A stretch of 64,000 nucleotides of DNA, taken from contig NZ_CP011340.1 in assembly GCF_001278075.1 (NCBI RefSeq), forward strand, positions 4,712,001 through 4,776,000. The letters run 5' to 3'. Below are positions 1 to 6,851 of the stretch, one piece after another. How positions within the stretch are numbered: the stretch's first letter is position 1; every line of letters starts with the position of its first letter. A model generated the notes under the pieces. It was not told the origin of the DNA, made no database searches, and was given only the letters and a program-made list of their open reading frames with translations. Origin of the DNA: Streptomyces pristinaespiralis. GTDB lineage: Bacteria > Actinomycetota > Actinomycetes > Streptomycetales > Streptomycetaceae. Position numbers and translations under genes: made by a program.

Positions 1-705
1 GACCCCGCGAAGATCGCCGTCGTCCACCCCGGTGTGAACCTGGACCTCTTCCGCCCCGCGGACGGGCGGGCCGCCGCCCGTGCGCGCCTCGGACTGCCCC
101 AGGAGGCGTTCATCCCGCTGTTCGCGGGCCGGATACAGCCCCTGAAGGCCCCCGACATCCTGCTGCGCGCCGTCGCGACCCTGCTGGAACGCGAACCGTC
201 CCTGCGCCGCCGCATCCACGTCCCCGTCGTCGGCGGCCCCAGCGGCAGTGGGCTCGCCAAGCCGGAGGGACTGCAGAAGCTGGCCGCCAGGCTGGGCATC
301 GCGGACGTCGTCCACTTCCGCCCGCCGGTCGGCCAGGAGCAGCTCGCGGACTGGTTCCGCGCGGCCTCCGTGCTGGTCATGCCCTCCTACAGCGAATCCT
401 TCGGTCTCGTCGCCATCGAGGCGCAGGCCGCCGGTACGCCGGTGGTCGCCGCCTCGGTCGGCGGTCTGCCGGTCGCCGTCCGCGACGAGCGCACCGGCTT
501 CCTGGTGCCGGGGCACGACCCCGCGCACTACGCGGACGTCCTGGCCGGCTTCGTGCGCGACCCTTCCCGGACCGAGCGGATGGGGGCGGCGGCGGCCCGG
601 CACGCGCAGTCGTTCGGCTGGGACGCGGCGGCGTCGGCGACCGCCGACGTCTATCAGGCGGCCATGTACGAACACCGCCGCCGTACGCGCGCCACGCACT
701 ACTGA
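1..705 (+). CDS. mshA: D-inositol-3-phosphate glycosyltransferase, 3' part (5' end outside window)
   Basis: The reading frame is open from base 1 and ends at a TGA at 703-705, giving 234 codons of a GT-B, GT4-family glycosyltransferase; the start lies outside the window. MshA joins GlcNAc from UDP-GlcNAc to inositol-3-phosphate, the first step of mycothiol synthesis in the cytoplasm. The visible part has the C-terminal Rossmann domain, with the FAGRIQPLKAPD sugar-nucleotide segment and the SESFGLVAIEAQAAGTPVVA stretch that holds the two conserved acidic residues. The neighbouring YbjN gene and gpmA match the order I recall around mshA in Streptomyces. Another GT4 enzyme is possible but less likely. 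Confidence 0.85.
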   Translation, partial: DPAKIAVVHPGVNLDLFRPADGRAAARARLGLPQEAFIPLFAGRIQPLKAPDILLRAVATLLEREPSLRRRIHVPVVGGPSGSGLAKPEGLQKLAARLGIADVVHFRPPVGQEQLADWFRAASVLVMPSYSESFGLVAIEAQAAGTPVVAASVGGLPVAVRDERTGFLVPGHDPAHYADVLAGFVRDPSRTERMGAAAARHAQSFGWDAAASATADVYQAAMYEHRRRTRATHY

Positions 706-790
706 CGGGCGCCACGGGTCCCGCCGGCCGGACGGCCGCGGGGTCGCGCGGCTGTGACGGTGGTCGCACGCGGGGCGTGTACCTCTGACG

Positions 791-796
791 TACGCT
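791..796 (+). promoter_or_regulatory. -10 hexamer for leaderless YbjN-family mRNA
   Basis: TACGCT lies 6 nt before the ATG at 803 and there is no purine-rich Shine-Dalgarno between them. Transcription would start at or next to the start codon. This is inferred from position and consensus only. Confidence 0.5.
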
Positions 797-802
797 CGCC
801 CC

Positions 803-1303
803 ATGGCTGACGTACAGCAGGCGACGCGGGTCATCGAGCAGGTCTTCAAGGACGCCGACCTCGAATGGGAGAGCCCCGACACGGGCTCCTACGTCGTCAA
901 ACTCCCGGGCACGCGCAAGCTTTCCACCACGTGCTCGTTCCTCGTCGGCAAGCACTCGCTCTCGGTCAACGCCTTCGTCATCCGCCATCCCGACGAGAAC
1001 GACGCGGCCGTCCACCGCTGGCTGCTGGAGCGGAACCTCAAGCTGTACGGGGTGAGTTACGCGATCGACCGGCTCGGCGACATCTACCTGGTGGGCAAAC
1101 TCCCGCTCTCCGTGGTGACGCCCGAGGAGATCGACCGGCTGCTCGGCTCGATCCTCGAGGCGGCGGACGGCTCGTTCAACACCCTGCTGGAGCTGGGCTT
1201 CGCGAGTGCCATCCGCCGCGAGTACGAGTGGCGTATGTCGCGTGGCGAATCGACGCGCAACCTGGACGCGTTCACGCACCTGACCCAGCGGCCCGCCGAC
1301 TGA
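803..1303 (+). CDS. YbjN domain-containing protein
   Basis: This encodes 166 aa of the YbjN / type III secretion chaperone-like fold: a small soluble alpha/beta protein with no signal peptide or membrane segment. It opens with helical MADVQQATRVIEQVFKDADL and continues with beta-strand segments such as SYVVKLPGTRKLSTTCSFLV. Actinobacterial genomes often place a YbjN protein beside mshA, as here (98 bp downstream, same strand), but no biochemical role is established. The start is ATG 803, which has a -10 hexamer 6 nt upstream and no Shine-Dalgarno, so the mRNA is probably leaderless. The family assignment is fairly secure; the function is unknown. Confidence 0.8.
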   Translation: MADVQQATRVIEQVFKDADLEWESPDTGSYVVKLPGTRKLSTTCSFLVGKHSLSVNAFVIRHPDENDAAVHRWLLERNLKLYGVSYAIDRLGDIYLVGKLPLSVVTPEEIDRLLGSILEAADGSFNTLLELGFASAIRREYEWRMSRGESTRNLDAFTHLTQRPAD

Positions 1304-1384
1304 CGTTCTGATTCCTTCGTTGCCCGGTGCACGACCCTTTCGGTGCGCCGGGTCGCCGTGGCATGCTCACCGCCGACGTAAATA

Positions 1385-1397
1385 TGAACGTCGTTCA
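1385..1397. promoter_or_regulatory. Possible operator palindrome before the beta-helix protein gene
   Basis: TGAACG-T-CGTTCA is a perfect 6-1-6 inverted repeat 20 bp before the start at 1418. Its size and position suit a repressor site for the downstream gene. The cognate regulator is not visible in the window. Confidence 0.3.
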
Positions 1398-1417
1398 CAT
1401 CCATGGAAGGTGGCGTC

Positions 1418-3094
1418 ATGGGGACCGATCAACGAGCCATCAGCAGACGCACATTGCTCGGCGCTGCGACGGCCGTCGTGGCGACCGCCGCGTCCGGCGG
1501 CCTCGCGGCGGCTCCCGCGGCGGCGCGGACTCGCACCACCCCTGAACTGTGGCGGGAGTTCCGCCGCTCGCCCTACACCCACCCGCAGATCCCCTACATC
1601 GGCAGCGCCGGCCAGGGCGCCGGGGCGCGCCACCTCCCGCGGCGTCCCGTCAGGGCCGACGTGCGCGCCTACGGAGCCAGGGGCGACGGCTCCGTGGACT
1701 GCGCGCCCGCGATCAACCGTGCCGTCGCCGCTGTCGGCGAACGCGGCGGCGGCACGGTCCTCATCCCGCCGGGCACGTACCGCATCGACGACGTGATCCG
1801 CATCGGGCACAGCGACGTCGTCCTGCGCGGGGCCGGGAGCGGCCGCACCACCCTGCTCGCCACCAAGAACCTCACCGAACTCATCGGCCCCTACGGCTCC
1901 CGCTACGGCGGGGACAAGTCCTCCTGGTCCTGGGCGGGCGGCCTCATCTGGCTCTGCCCGAAGGACCGTTACGCCTCCCTCACCGACGCCATCAAAGCCA
2001 GGGCGTGGCCCTTCGAGGGCTGGACCGGCAACCGGCGCGACGAGTGGACGACCCTCACCACCGTCGCCCCGGCCCGCCGCGGCGACCGGTCCGTCACCGT
2101 CTCCGACACCTCGGGGCTGCGCCGTGGGCAGCTCGTCATGCTCCGCCTCGCCGACGACGCCGGCCACACCCTGCTCCGGCACATGGCCGGCGACGGGGAG
2201 GGGACCAAGACGTATGTCTGGGACGACAAGACCAAGTTGACGTCCTACGTCCCCTACGAATGGCCCGTGCGCATCACCTCGGTCGAACGCGACCGCGTCA
2301 CCCTCGAGCGCCCGCTGCCCCTCGACGTACGCCCCGAATGGGACCCCCGCCTCACCACTCTCGTCACACCGCTCACCGGCTCCGGCGTGGAGGGCCTGAC
2401 CCTCGCGGCCGTCGAGACGCCGCAGTCCCCGCACCTGCTCGACAAGGGCTACAACGGCGTCACCTTCCAGTGCGCGTACGACTGCTGGGCCGACGACGTC
2501 ACCGTGCGCCATGTCGACAACGGGTTCGGCCTCGTCGCCGCCTCCGCCTGCACCCTGCGCCGCACCCGCGTCGAGGGCCGTGGCTCGCACCACCCCTACT
2601 TCTGCCGCGAAGGCTCGCACGACAACCTCGTCGAGGACTTCACCGTCGCCCGCCGCACCGTCCCCGCACCCCCGGGGACCCAGCTCCACGGCATCAACGT
2701 CGAGGGCCTGTCCAGCTACAACGTCTGGTCGCGCGGTGTGATGGAGATGGGCACCTTCGACACCCACCGTGGCATGCCGTTCGCCTGCGTCCGCACCGAG
2801 ATCACCGTCGAGAACAACGGCCGGCACGGCGGGGACGCGAGCGCCGGACCCCTGTACGGGGCCCGCTTCGCGCACTGGAACGTCACGGTCACCAACGGCC
2901 GGGCGGGCCTGGTCCGGATCGACGGGATCGCCCTGTACAGCGCCACCGTCGCCATCAGCGAGGTACGCGAGTTCGACCAGACCGACGTTCCGGACTTCAC
3001 CGGCGCGCTCAACTCCCGCCTCGAGGCGTACGGGTCCCCCGGCGCCGTTCACCCGGTCAACCTCTACGAGGCGCAGCGCCGACTGGGGAGCTGA
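1418..3094 (+). CDS. Tat-exported right-handed beta-helix protein (pectate lyase-like superfamily)
   Basis: The product is 558 aa. I chose ATG 1418 over the in-frame ATG 1403 because GGAAGG at 1405-1410 is well placed for it. Residues 9-15 (SRRTLLG) plus an Ala-rich stretch to about residue 36 form a twin-arginine signal, so the protein is exported folded. The segment DVRAYGARGDGSVDCAPAIN followed by GGGTVLIPPGTYRI is the usual opening of the pectate_lyase_3 / GH28-like beta-helix domain, and the rest is compatible with a parallel beta-helix. It probably acts on, or binds, a polysaccharide outside the cell. The substrate cannot be read from sequence. A strong hairpin follows the stop. Confidence 0.75.
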   Translation: MGTDQRAISRRTLLGAATAVVATAASGGLAAAPAAARTRTTPELWREFRRSPYTHPQIPYIGSAGQGAGARHLPRRPVRADVRAYGARGDGSVDCAPAINRAVAAVGERGGGTVLIPPGTYRIDDVIRIGHSDVVLRGAGSGRTTLLATKNLTELIGPYGSRYGGDKSSWSWAGGLIWLCPKDRYASLTDAIKARAWPFEGWTGNRRDEWTTLTTVAPARRGDRSVTVSDTSGLRRGQLVMLRLADDAGHTLLRHMAGDGEGTKTYVWDDKTKLTSYVPYEWPVRITSVERDRVTLERPLPLDVRPEWDPRLTTLVTPLTGSGVEGLTLAAVETPQSPHLLDKGYNGVTFQCAYDCWADDVTVRHVDNGFGLVAASACTLRRTRVEGRGSHHPYFCREGSHDNLVEDFTVARRTVPAPPGTQLHGINVEGLSSYNVWSRGVMEMGTFDTHRGMPFACVRTEITVENNGRHGGDASAGPLYGARFAHWNVTVTNGRAGLVRIDGIALYSATVAISEVREFDQTDVPDFTGALNSRLEAYGSPGAVHPVNLYEAQRRLGS

Positions 3095-3100
3095 ACAGGG

Positions 3101-3134
3101 CATGTCCGCACATCCCGATGGATGTGCGGACATG
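3101..3134. terminator. Hairpin terminator after the beta-helix gene
   Basis: Perfect 15-bp inverted repeat (3101-3115 with 3120-3134) around a CGAT loop, 6 bp after the stop codon at 3094. No U-tract follows, as is common in Streptomyces. Confidence 0.7.
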
Positions 3135-3158
3135 GATCATCGGGTCCAGACTCGGATC

Positions 3159-3565
3159 ATGAGCACCGAACGGGCCCCCGAGGGCCGCGACTCGGGTCCG
3201 GCCGGCGGTTCCGCCCGTGGCGCCCCGAACCAGACGCTGGCCCTTGCGGCGATGCTCTTCGCGGTGTCGATGACCTTCATCGACCAGACGTCCCGGAGAC
3301 GGCGGCCCGGGAGGCGGGCCGTGACATCGCCCAGGCGGTGACCGGCCACGCGGACGACCGGGCGCCGTCGGGCACCGGTGAGGGGGCGCGGATCATGCGC
3401 GACTCGATGGACGCGATCCGGATGGACTTCGCGGAGGCCAACCAGTGGGTCTTCTACGGGATGGCCGTGGCCCTCGCCGTGGCCTTCCTGTGCGCGCTCC
3501 GACACCCCGGGACCCGGGTGACGGAGGAACCGGCGCCGGCCCGGGACGTCCGGGCCGGCCCCTAG
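3159..3565 (+). pseudogene. Remnant of a DHA2-type MFS efflux transporter (internal deletion)
   Basis: Two ends of a 14-TM drug:H+ antiporter are joined without the middle. From ATG 3159 the first frame reads a hydrophilic N-terminus and then LALAAMLFAVSMTFIDQT, the usual first helix of EmrB/QacA-type pumps. The similarity stops at about 3290. In another frame, about 3292-3565 encodes RIMRDSMDAIRMDFAEANQ plus the last helix FYGMAVALAVAFLCALRHP, typical of the C-terminus of the same family. Roughly 1.2-1.4 kb that should encode the other helices is missing, and the two ends are out of frame. It cannot make a transporter. Confidence 0.75.
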
Positions 3566-3597
3566 GAAGAAGAGCGCGGCACGCCGGCCGGCCGAGG

Positions 3598-4926
3598 TCA
3601 GCCCCCGACAGGGGCCGCGCCCTGCTCGGTCTCCTTGCCGTGCAGGGCCGTCACCTCCACCGCCTGCGCGACCTCCACGGCCTTGGTCACCGCGGGCTCC
3701 GCCGGCCCGCCGGTCTCCGCCAGCGCCCGCCGCAGCAGCAGCGAGTAACCCACCGCCGCCACCGCGCCGACCACCGCGCAGCCCATCCACAGGACGTCGG
3801 GACCCGGACCGTCCACGACCCAGCCCGCCAGGATCGGGGCGACGAATCCGGCGACGGCCCAGGACATGCCCATCACGCCCTGGTAGCGGCCCCGGGCGTG
3901 CTCGGGGGCCAGCCGGGCGGTCGCGGCGGCGTTCGTCGGGACGTGCACCATCTCGCCGAGCGTCCACACCACCACGGTCGCCGCGAACACCAGCGGCGTG
4001 CCGGCCAGGGCCGTCGCCCCGGTGCCGACGGCGAAGAGCAGCGAGGAGACGGTGAGCAGCGCGGCCGGTGAGCGCTTGTCCGTGATCCTGTTGACCAGCA
4101 GTTGCAGGGCGACGATCACCACACCGTTGACGGCGATGACCATGCCGTACGAATCGGCCGACAGTCCCTCACCGGCCATGGTCAGCGGCAGACCCACCCA
4201 CGGTGCGGTGAAGATCAGGCAGACCAGCAGGTTCAGCAGGACCAGGGTGCGGAACGGGGCGTCCTTCAGCACGTCGAGGACGGTCACCCGCTCCTCCTCG
4301 ACCGTCTCTCCGGCGCTGTCGACCCGGGCGGCGGGCCGGGTCTCGCCCAGCCGCATGAAGACGATCACCGCACACAGGGCGGTCGCCACGGCGTCGGCCA
4401 CGAACAGGGTCCGGTAGCCGAGGAAGATCGCGGCACCGCCGCCGAGCGCGGCGACGGCGAAGCCCAGGTTGAGGGCCCAGTAGTTGAGGGCGTAGGCCCG
4501 GCGCAGCTCGGACTCCGGGACCATGTCCGCGATCATCGCGCTGATCGCGGGCCGCACGGCCTGCATCGCCACACCCATGAGGAGCACGACGACCGCGATG
4601 CCCCAGGCGCTGCTGACCACGGCGAGGGCGGCGGCGCAGGCCGCACCCGCCAGATGCATCGAGATCATCGTGGGCCGCCGGCCCCACCGGTCGGTGAGCA
4701 TCCCGCCGAGCGGGGACCCTGCCACGCCGCCGAGTCCGTGCAACGCGATGACGAGACCGGCGTACCAGGCCGAGTAGCCCAGTTCCTGGGTCAGGTAGAG
4801 CGACAGGAAGGTGAGCACGAAGGCGCCGGTCCGGTTCACCAGCGTCGAGGTCCACAGCCACCAGAAGCCGGGGGGCAGGCCGGAGACGGTCGTGCGCGCT
4901 GCGCGTCCGAGCGAAGCGATGGACAT
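3598..4926 (-). CDS. MFS transporter, 12 transmembrane segments
   Basis: The product is 442 aa, with about twelve hydrophobic helices and the MFS motif A GGMLTDRWGRRP at residues 74-85 between helices 2 and 3. It belongs to the drug/metabolite efflux type of the major facilitator superfamily, in the cytoplasmic membrane; the substrate is unknown. The start at 4926 is preceded by a GGGGGG run at a suitable distance. An upstream in-frame ATG at 4965 would add 13 residues and lacks a better ribosome site. It is divergent from gpmA and convergent with the MFS remnant, with which it shares only the superfamily. Confidence 0.85.
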   Translation of the reverse strand: MSIASLGRAARTTVSGLPPGFWWLWTSTLVNRTGAFVLTFLSLYLTQELGYSAWYAGLVIALHGLGGVAGSPLGGMLTDRWGRRPTMISMHLAGAACAAALAVVSSAWGIAVVVLLMGVAMQAVRPAISAMIADMVPESELRRAYALNYWALNLGFAVAALGGGAAIFLGYRTLFVADAVATALCAVIVFMRLGETRPAARVDSAGETVEEERVTVLDVLKDAPFRTLVLLNLLVCLIFTAPWVGLPLTMAGEGLSADSYGMVIAVNGVVIVALQLLVNRITDKRSPAALLTVSSLLFAVGTGATALAGTPLVFAATVVVWTLGEMVHVPTNAAATARLAPEHARGRYQGVMGMSWAVAGFVAPILAGWVVDGPGPDVLWMGCAVVGAVAAVGYSLLLRRALAETGGPAEPAVTKAVEVAQAVEVTALHGKETEQGAAPVGG

Positions 4927-5066
4927 ACGGGAGCCCCCCACGGCTGTAATGGTCTTATTGAGCATCCGCAACTTACTTAGCAGGAGGCGTCGGTCGCCAC
5001 TCAATTGACGGCGATCGTCAACGGTCCGCTCCTCGGGCAGCCGCGCGGCGCCGGCGGCGAGTCGAT

Positions 5067-5072
5067 TAGGCT
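5067..5072 (+). promoter_or_regulatory. -10 hexamer for leaderless gpmA mRNA
   Basis: TAGGCT lies 7 nt before ATG 5080, with no Shine-Dalgarno in between. Inference from position and consensus. Confidence 0.5.
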
Positions 5073-5079
5073 CGGGCGC

Positions 5080-5841
5080 ATGGCCGACGCACCGTACAAG
5101 CTGATCCTCCTCCGCCACGGCGAGAGCGAATGGAACGCGAAGAACCTGTTCACCGGCTGGGTGGACGTCAACCTCACGGAGAAGGGCGAGAAGGAGGCAG
5201 TCCGCGGCGGTGAGCTGCTCAAGGACGCCGGTCTGCTCCCCGACGTGCTCCACACCTCGCTCCAGAAGCGCGCCATCCGCACGGCGCAGCTCGCCCTGGA
5301 GTCCGCCGACCGCCACTGGATCCCGGTCCACCGGACCTGGCGGCTGAACGAGCGCCACTACGGCGCCCTTCAGGGCAAGGACAAGGCCCAGACGCTGGCC
5401 GAGTTCGGCGAGGAGCAGTTCATGCTCTGGCGCCGCTCGTACGACACGCCTCCGCCGGTCCTCGCCGACGACAACGAGTTCTCGCAGGCGAACGACGCCC
5501 GCTACCAGACCATCCCGAGCGAGCTGCGTCCCCGCACCGAGTGCCTCAAGGACGTCGTCGAGCGCATGCTGCCGTACTGGTACGACGGCATCGTCCCCGA
5601 CCTGCTCGCGGGCCGCACGGTCCTGATCGCCGCCCACGGCAACAGCCTGCGCGCGCTGGTCAAGCACCTGGACGGCATCTCCGACGCGGACATCGCCGGT
5701 CTGAACATCCCCACCGGGATCCCCCTCGTCTACGAGCTCGACGCCGACTTCAACCCGGTCAACCCGGGCGGCACCTACCTCGACCCGGACGCGGCGGCGG
5801 CCGCGATCGAGGCGGTCAAGAACCAGGGCAAGAAGAAGTAA
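5080..5841 (+). CDS. gpmA: 2,3-bisphosphoglycerate-dependent phosphoglycerate mutase
   Basis: The product is 253 aa, the usual length in Streptomyces. It interconverts 3- and 2-phosphoglycerate in glycolysis and gluconeogenesis. The histidine phosphatase motif [10 protein letters not shown] supplies the phosphorylated His13; Glu91 in [13 protein letters not shown] and His186 in [10 protein letters not shown] complete the active site. ATG 5080 matches the conserved N-terminus and has a -10 box 7 nt upstream. The last seven codons (KNQGKKK) form the core attachment site of the element that follows. That core is repeated at 14214-14237, so the final bases and the TAA stop come from the element, while the protein sequence is unchanged. 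Confidence 0.95.
   Translation: MADAPYKLILLRHGESEWNAKNLFTGWVDVNLTEKGEKEAVRGGELLKDAGLLPDVLHTSLQKRAIRTAQLALESADRHWIPVHRTWRLNERHYGALQGKDKAQTLAEFGEEQFMLWRRSYDTPPPVLADDNEFSQANDARYQTIPSELRPRTECLKDVVERMLPYWYDGIVPDLLAGRTVLIAAHGNSLRALVKHLDGISDADIAGLNIPTGIPLVYELDADFNPVNPGGTYLDPDAAAAAIEAVKNQGKKK
5817..5840 (+). repeat. attL core: 24-bp direct repeat in the gpmA 3' end
   Basis: The 24 bases at 5817-5840 are identical to 14214-14237. They cover the last codons of gpmA up to the first two bases of its stop. Identity ends at both sides of the core (TAA stop here, TAG at the right copy). This is the pattern left by a tyrosine recombinase inserting an element into the 3' end of a gene. Confidence 0.85.
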
Positions 5842-5850
5842 GCCCGATGT

Positions 5851-5895
5851 ATCAGGCCTCCTACCAGCGGTTTCTCTGCTGGTAGGAGGCCTGAT
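5851..5895. terminator. Element-supplied gpmA terminator
   Basis: Perfect 18-bp inverted repeat (5851-5868 with 5878-5895) and 9-nt loop, starting 10 bp after the gpmA stop and lying inside the element. The loop region GCGGTTTCTC also occurs in the displaced chromosomal terminator at 14250-14290. Confidence 0.8.
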
Positions 5896-5903
5896 GTCAT
5901 GTC

Positions 5904-5923
5904 TGGGCCGTGCTTGGGCCGTG
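5904..5923 (+). repeat. Left arm-type integrase sites (2 x TGGGCCGTG)
   Basis: TGGGCCGTG occurs at 5904-5912 and 5915-5923, an 11-bp period, 64 bp inside the left core. The same motif pair with the same spacing is near the right end. Role as integrase arm sites is inferred. Confidence 0.5.
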
Positions 5924-5926
5924 ACG

Positions 5927-6121
5927 CTAGAGGTCCTGCCCCTTCCAGAGGCGGGCGGTGACTCGGAACGTGATGAGGAAGGCCCCGACAGCGACGGCGT
6001 ACACGGGAGCCTCCACCCAGATACCGAGGGCGCTACCCGCGCCCCCGACCACCGCGAACGGAAGTTCGCGGAGGGCGATGTCGATGGTTACGCGGAAGCG
6101 TGGCACCATAGTGTCCTCCAT
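5927..6121 (-). CDS. Small hydrophobic protein of the element
   Basis: The product is 64 aa. After an amphipathic start (MEDTMVPRFRVTIDIALREL) come two hydrophobic stretches, FAVVGGAGSALGIWV and APVYAVAVGAFLITF, and a charged tail WKGQDL, so a membrane protein with one or two helices is likely. A strong AGGAGG lies 5 nt before the first ATG at 6121; a second ATG five codons later has its own GGAGG. It lies between the left attachment site and int. I do not recognise a family. A link to element stability is only a guess. Confidence 0.5.
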   Translation of the reverse strand: MEDTMVPRFRVTIDIALRELPFAVVGGAGSALGIWVEAPVYAVAVGAFLITFRVTARLWKGQDL

Positions 6122-6165
6122 GGGTTCCTCCTAGTTGACTCAACAAAAAGGCGCTAATGGAGATC

Positions 6166-6195
6166 GAAGGCCACCCAGGGCAATGGGTGGCCTTC
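6166..6195. terminator. Hairpin terminator inside the element
   Basis: Perfect 12-bp inverted repeat (6166-6177 with 6184-6195) with a 6-nt loop. It would end minus-strand transcripts coming from int and the small basic ORF before they reach the 5927-6121 gene. Confidence 0.6.
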
Positions 6196-6268
6196 TCGCT
6201 TCCCCGCTAGCGCTCAGAACGATATTGCAGGGGTGTCACGCCGCGCAAATCCCTACATGATTGCGGAA

Positions 6269-6550
6269 TCAGCGCTTCCGCATAGGCGTCGAGTCGGCCG
6301 ACGCGCTAAGTTGCCGGGACTTCTTTTGAACCCTACTTCCGGCGCACTTTGTTTTCTTGCATCTGTGGGCCTTCTTCTGCGCTAAGGGCCGCCTTCGCGG
6401 TGACTGATCGGAAGGCTTCCCGGTCGGACGGCCGACCGGCCGGGCGGGAGGGAGATCGGCCGGGAAAGAGGCCGGGCGGGAGGGCGGCCGGACGGAAGGG
6501 AGATCGGCCGGGCGGGCGTCCGGGCAGATGGACGGGTGGATGGCTGTCAT
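6269..6550 (-). CDS. Possible small basic, Pro/Arg-rich protein
   Basis: A 93-codon ORF starts at 6550, with AGGAG 8 nt before the ATG. It encodes a Pro/Arg/Ala-rich protein (repeats of the RPPSRPASF type) with a very basic, Lys-rich tail containing two Cys. The ribosome site is good and the element transcribes this strand. Against it, low complexity in GC-rich DNA makes such ORFs common, and the 3' half is less GC-rich. If real, it would be translated from mRNA passing through the 67-bp repeats. No family recognised. Confidence 0.3.
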   Translation of the reverse strand: MTAIHPSICPDARPADLPSVRPPSRPASFPADLPPARPVGRPTGKPSDQSPRRRPLAQKKAHRCKKTKCAGSRVQKKSRQLSASADSTPMRKR

Positions 6551-6583
6551 CAGGACGTCTCCTTGCTCACTCATCTGCGGTTT

Positions 6584-6851
6584 CGTCGAAGATTTGCGCC
6601 CCGAAGGAACTTTCACGGATGGTGTTACCACTCTAGAAAGTCCGCAACTTCGTCGAAGATTTGCGCCCCGAAGGAACTTTCACGGATGGTGTTACCACTC
6701 TAGAAAGTCCGCAACTTCGTCGAAGATTTGCGCCCCGAAGGAACTTTCACGGATGGTGTTACCACTCTAGAAAGTCCGCAACTTCGTCGAAGATTTGCGC
6801 CCCGAAGGAACTTTCACGGATGGTGTTACCACTCTAGAAAGTCCGCAACTT
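6584..6851. repeat. Four perfect tandem copies of a 67-bp unit overlapping the int 3' end
   Basis: Copies occupy 6584-6650, 6651-6717, 6718-6784 and 6785-6851 with no differences seen. The stop codon of int (6834-6836) lies in the last copy, so the unit began as the int 3' end plus adjoining sequence and was amplified. Each unit contains the mini-palindrome CTTC-GTC-GAAG and the pair GAAAGT/ACTTTC. The perfect identity indicates recent expansion or active homogenisation. Iteron-like protein binding is possible but unproven. Confidence 0.95.

Noticed and set aside
6584..6851. CRISPR array
   Set aside because: Units are directly adjacent and fully identical over 67 bp; there are no variable spacers and no cas genes.
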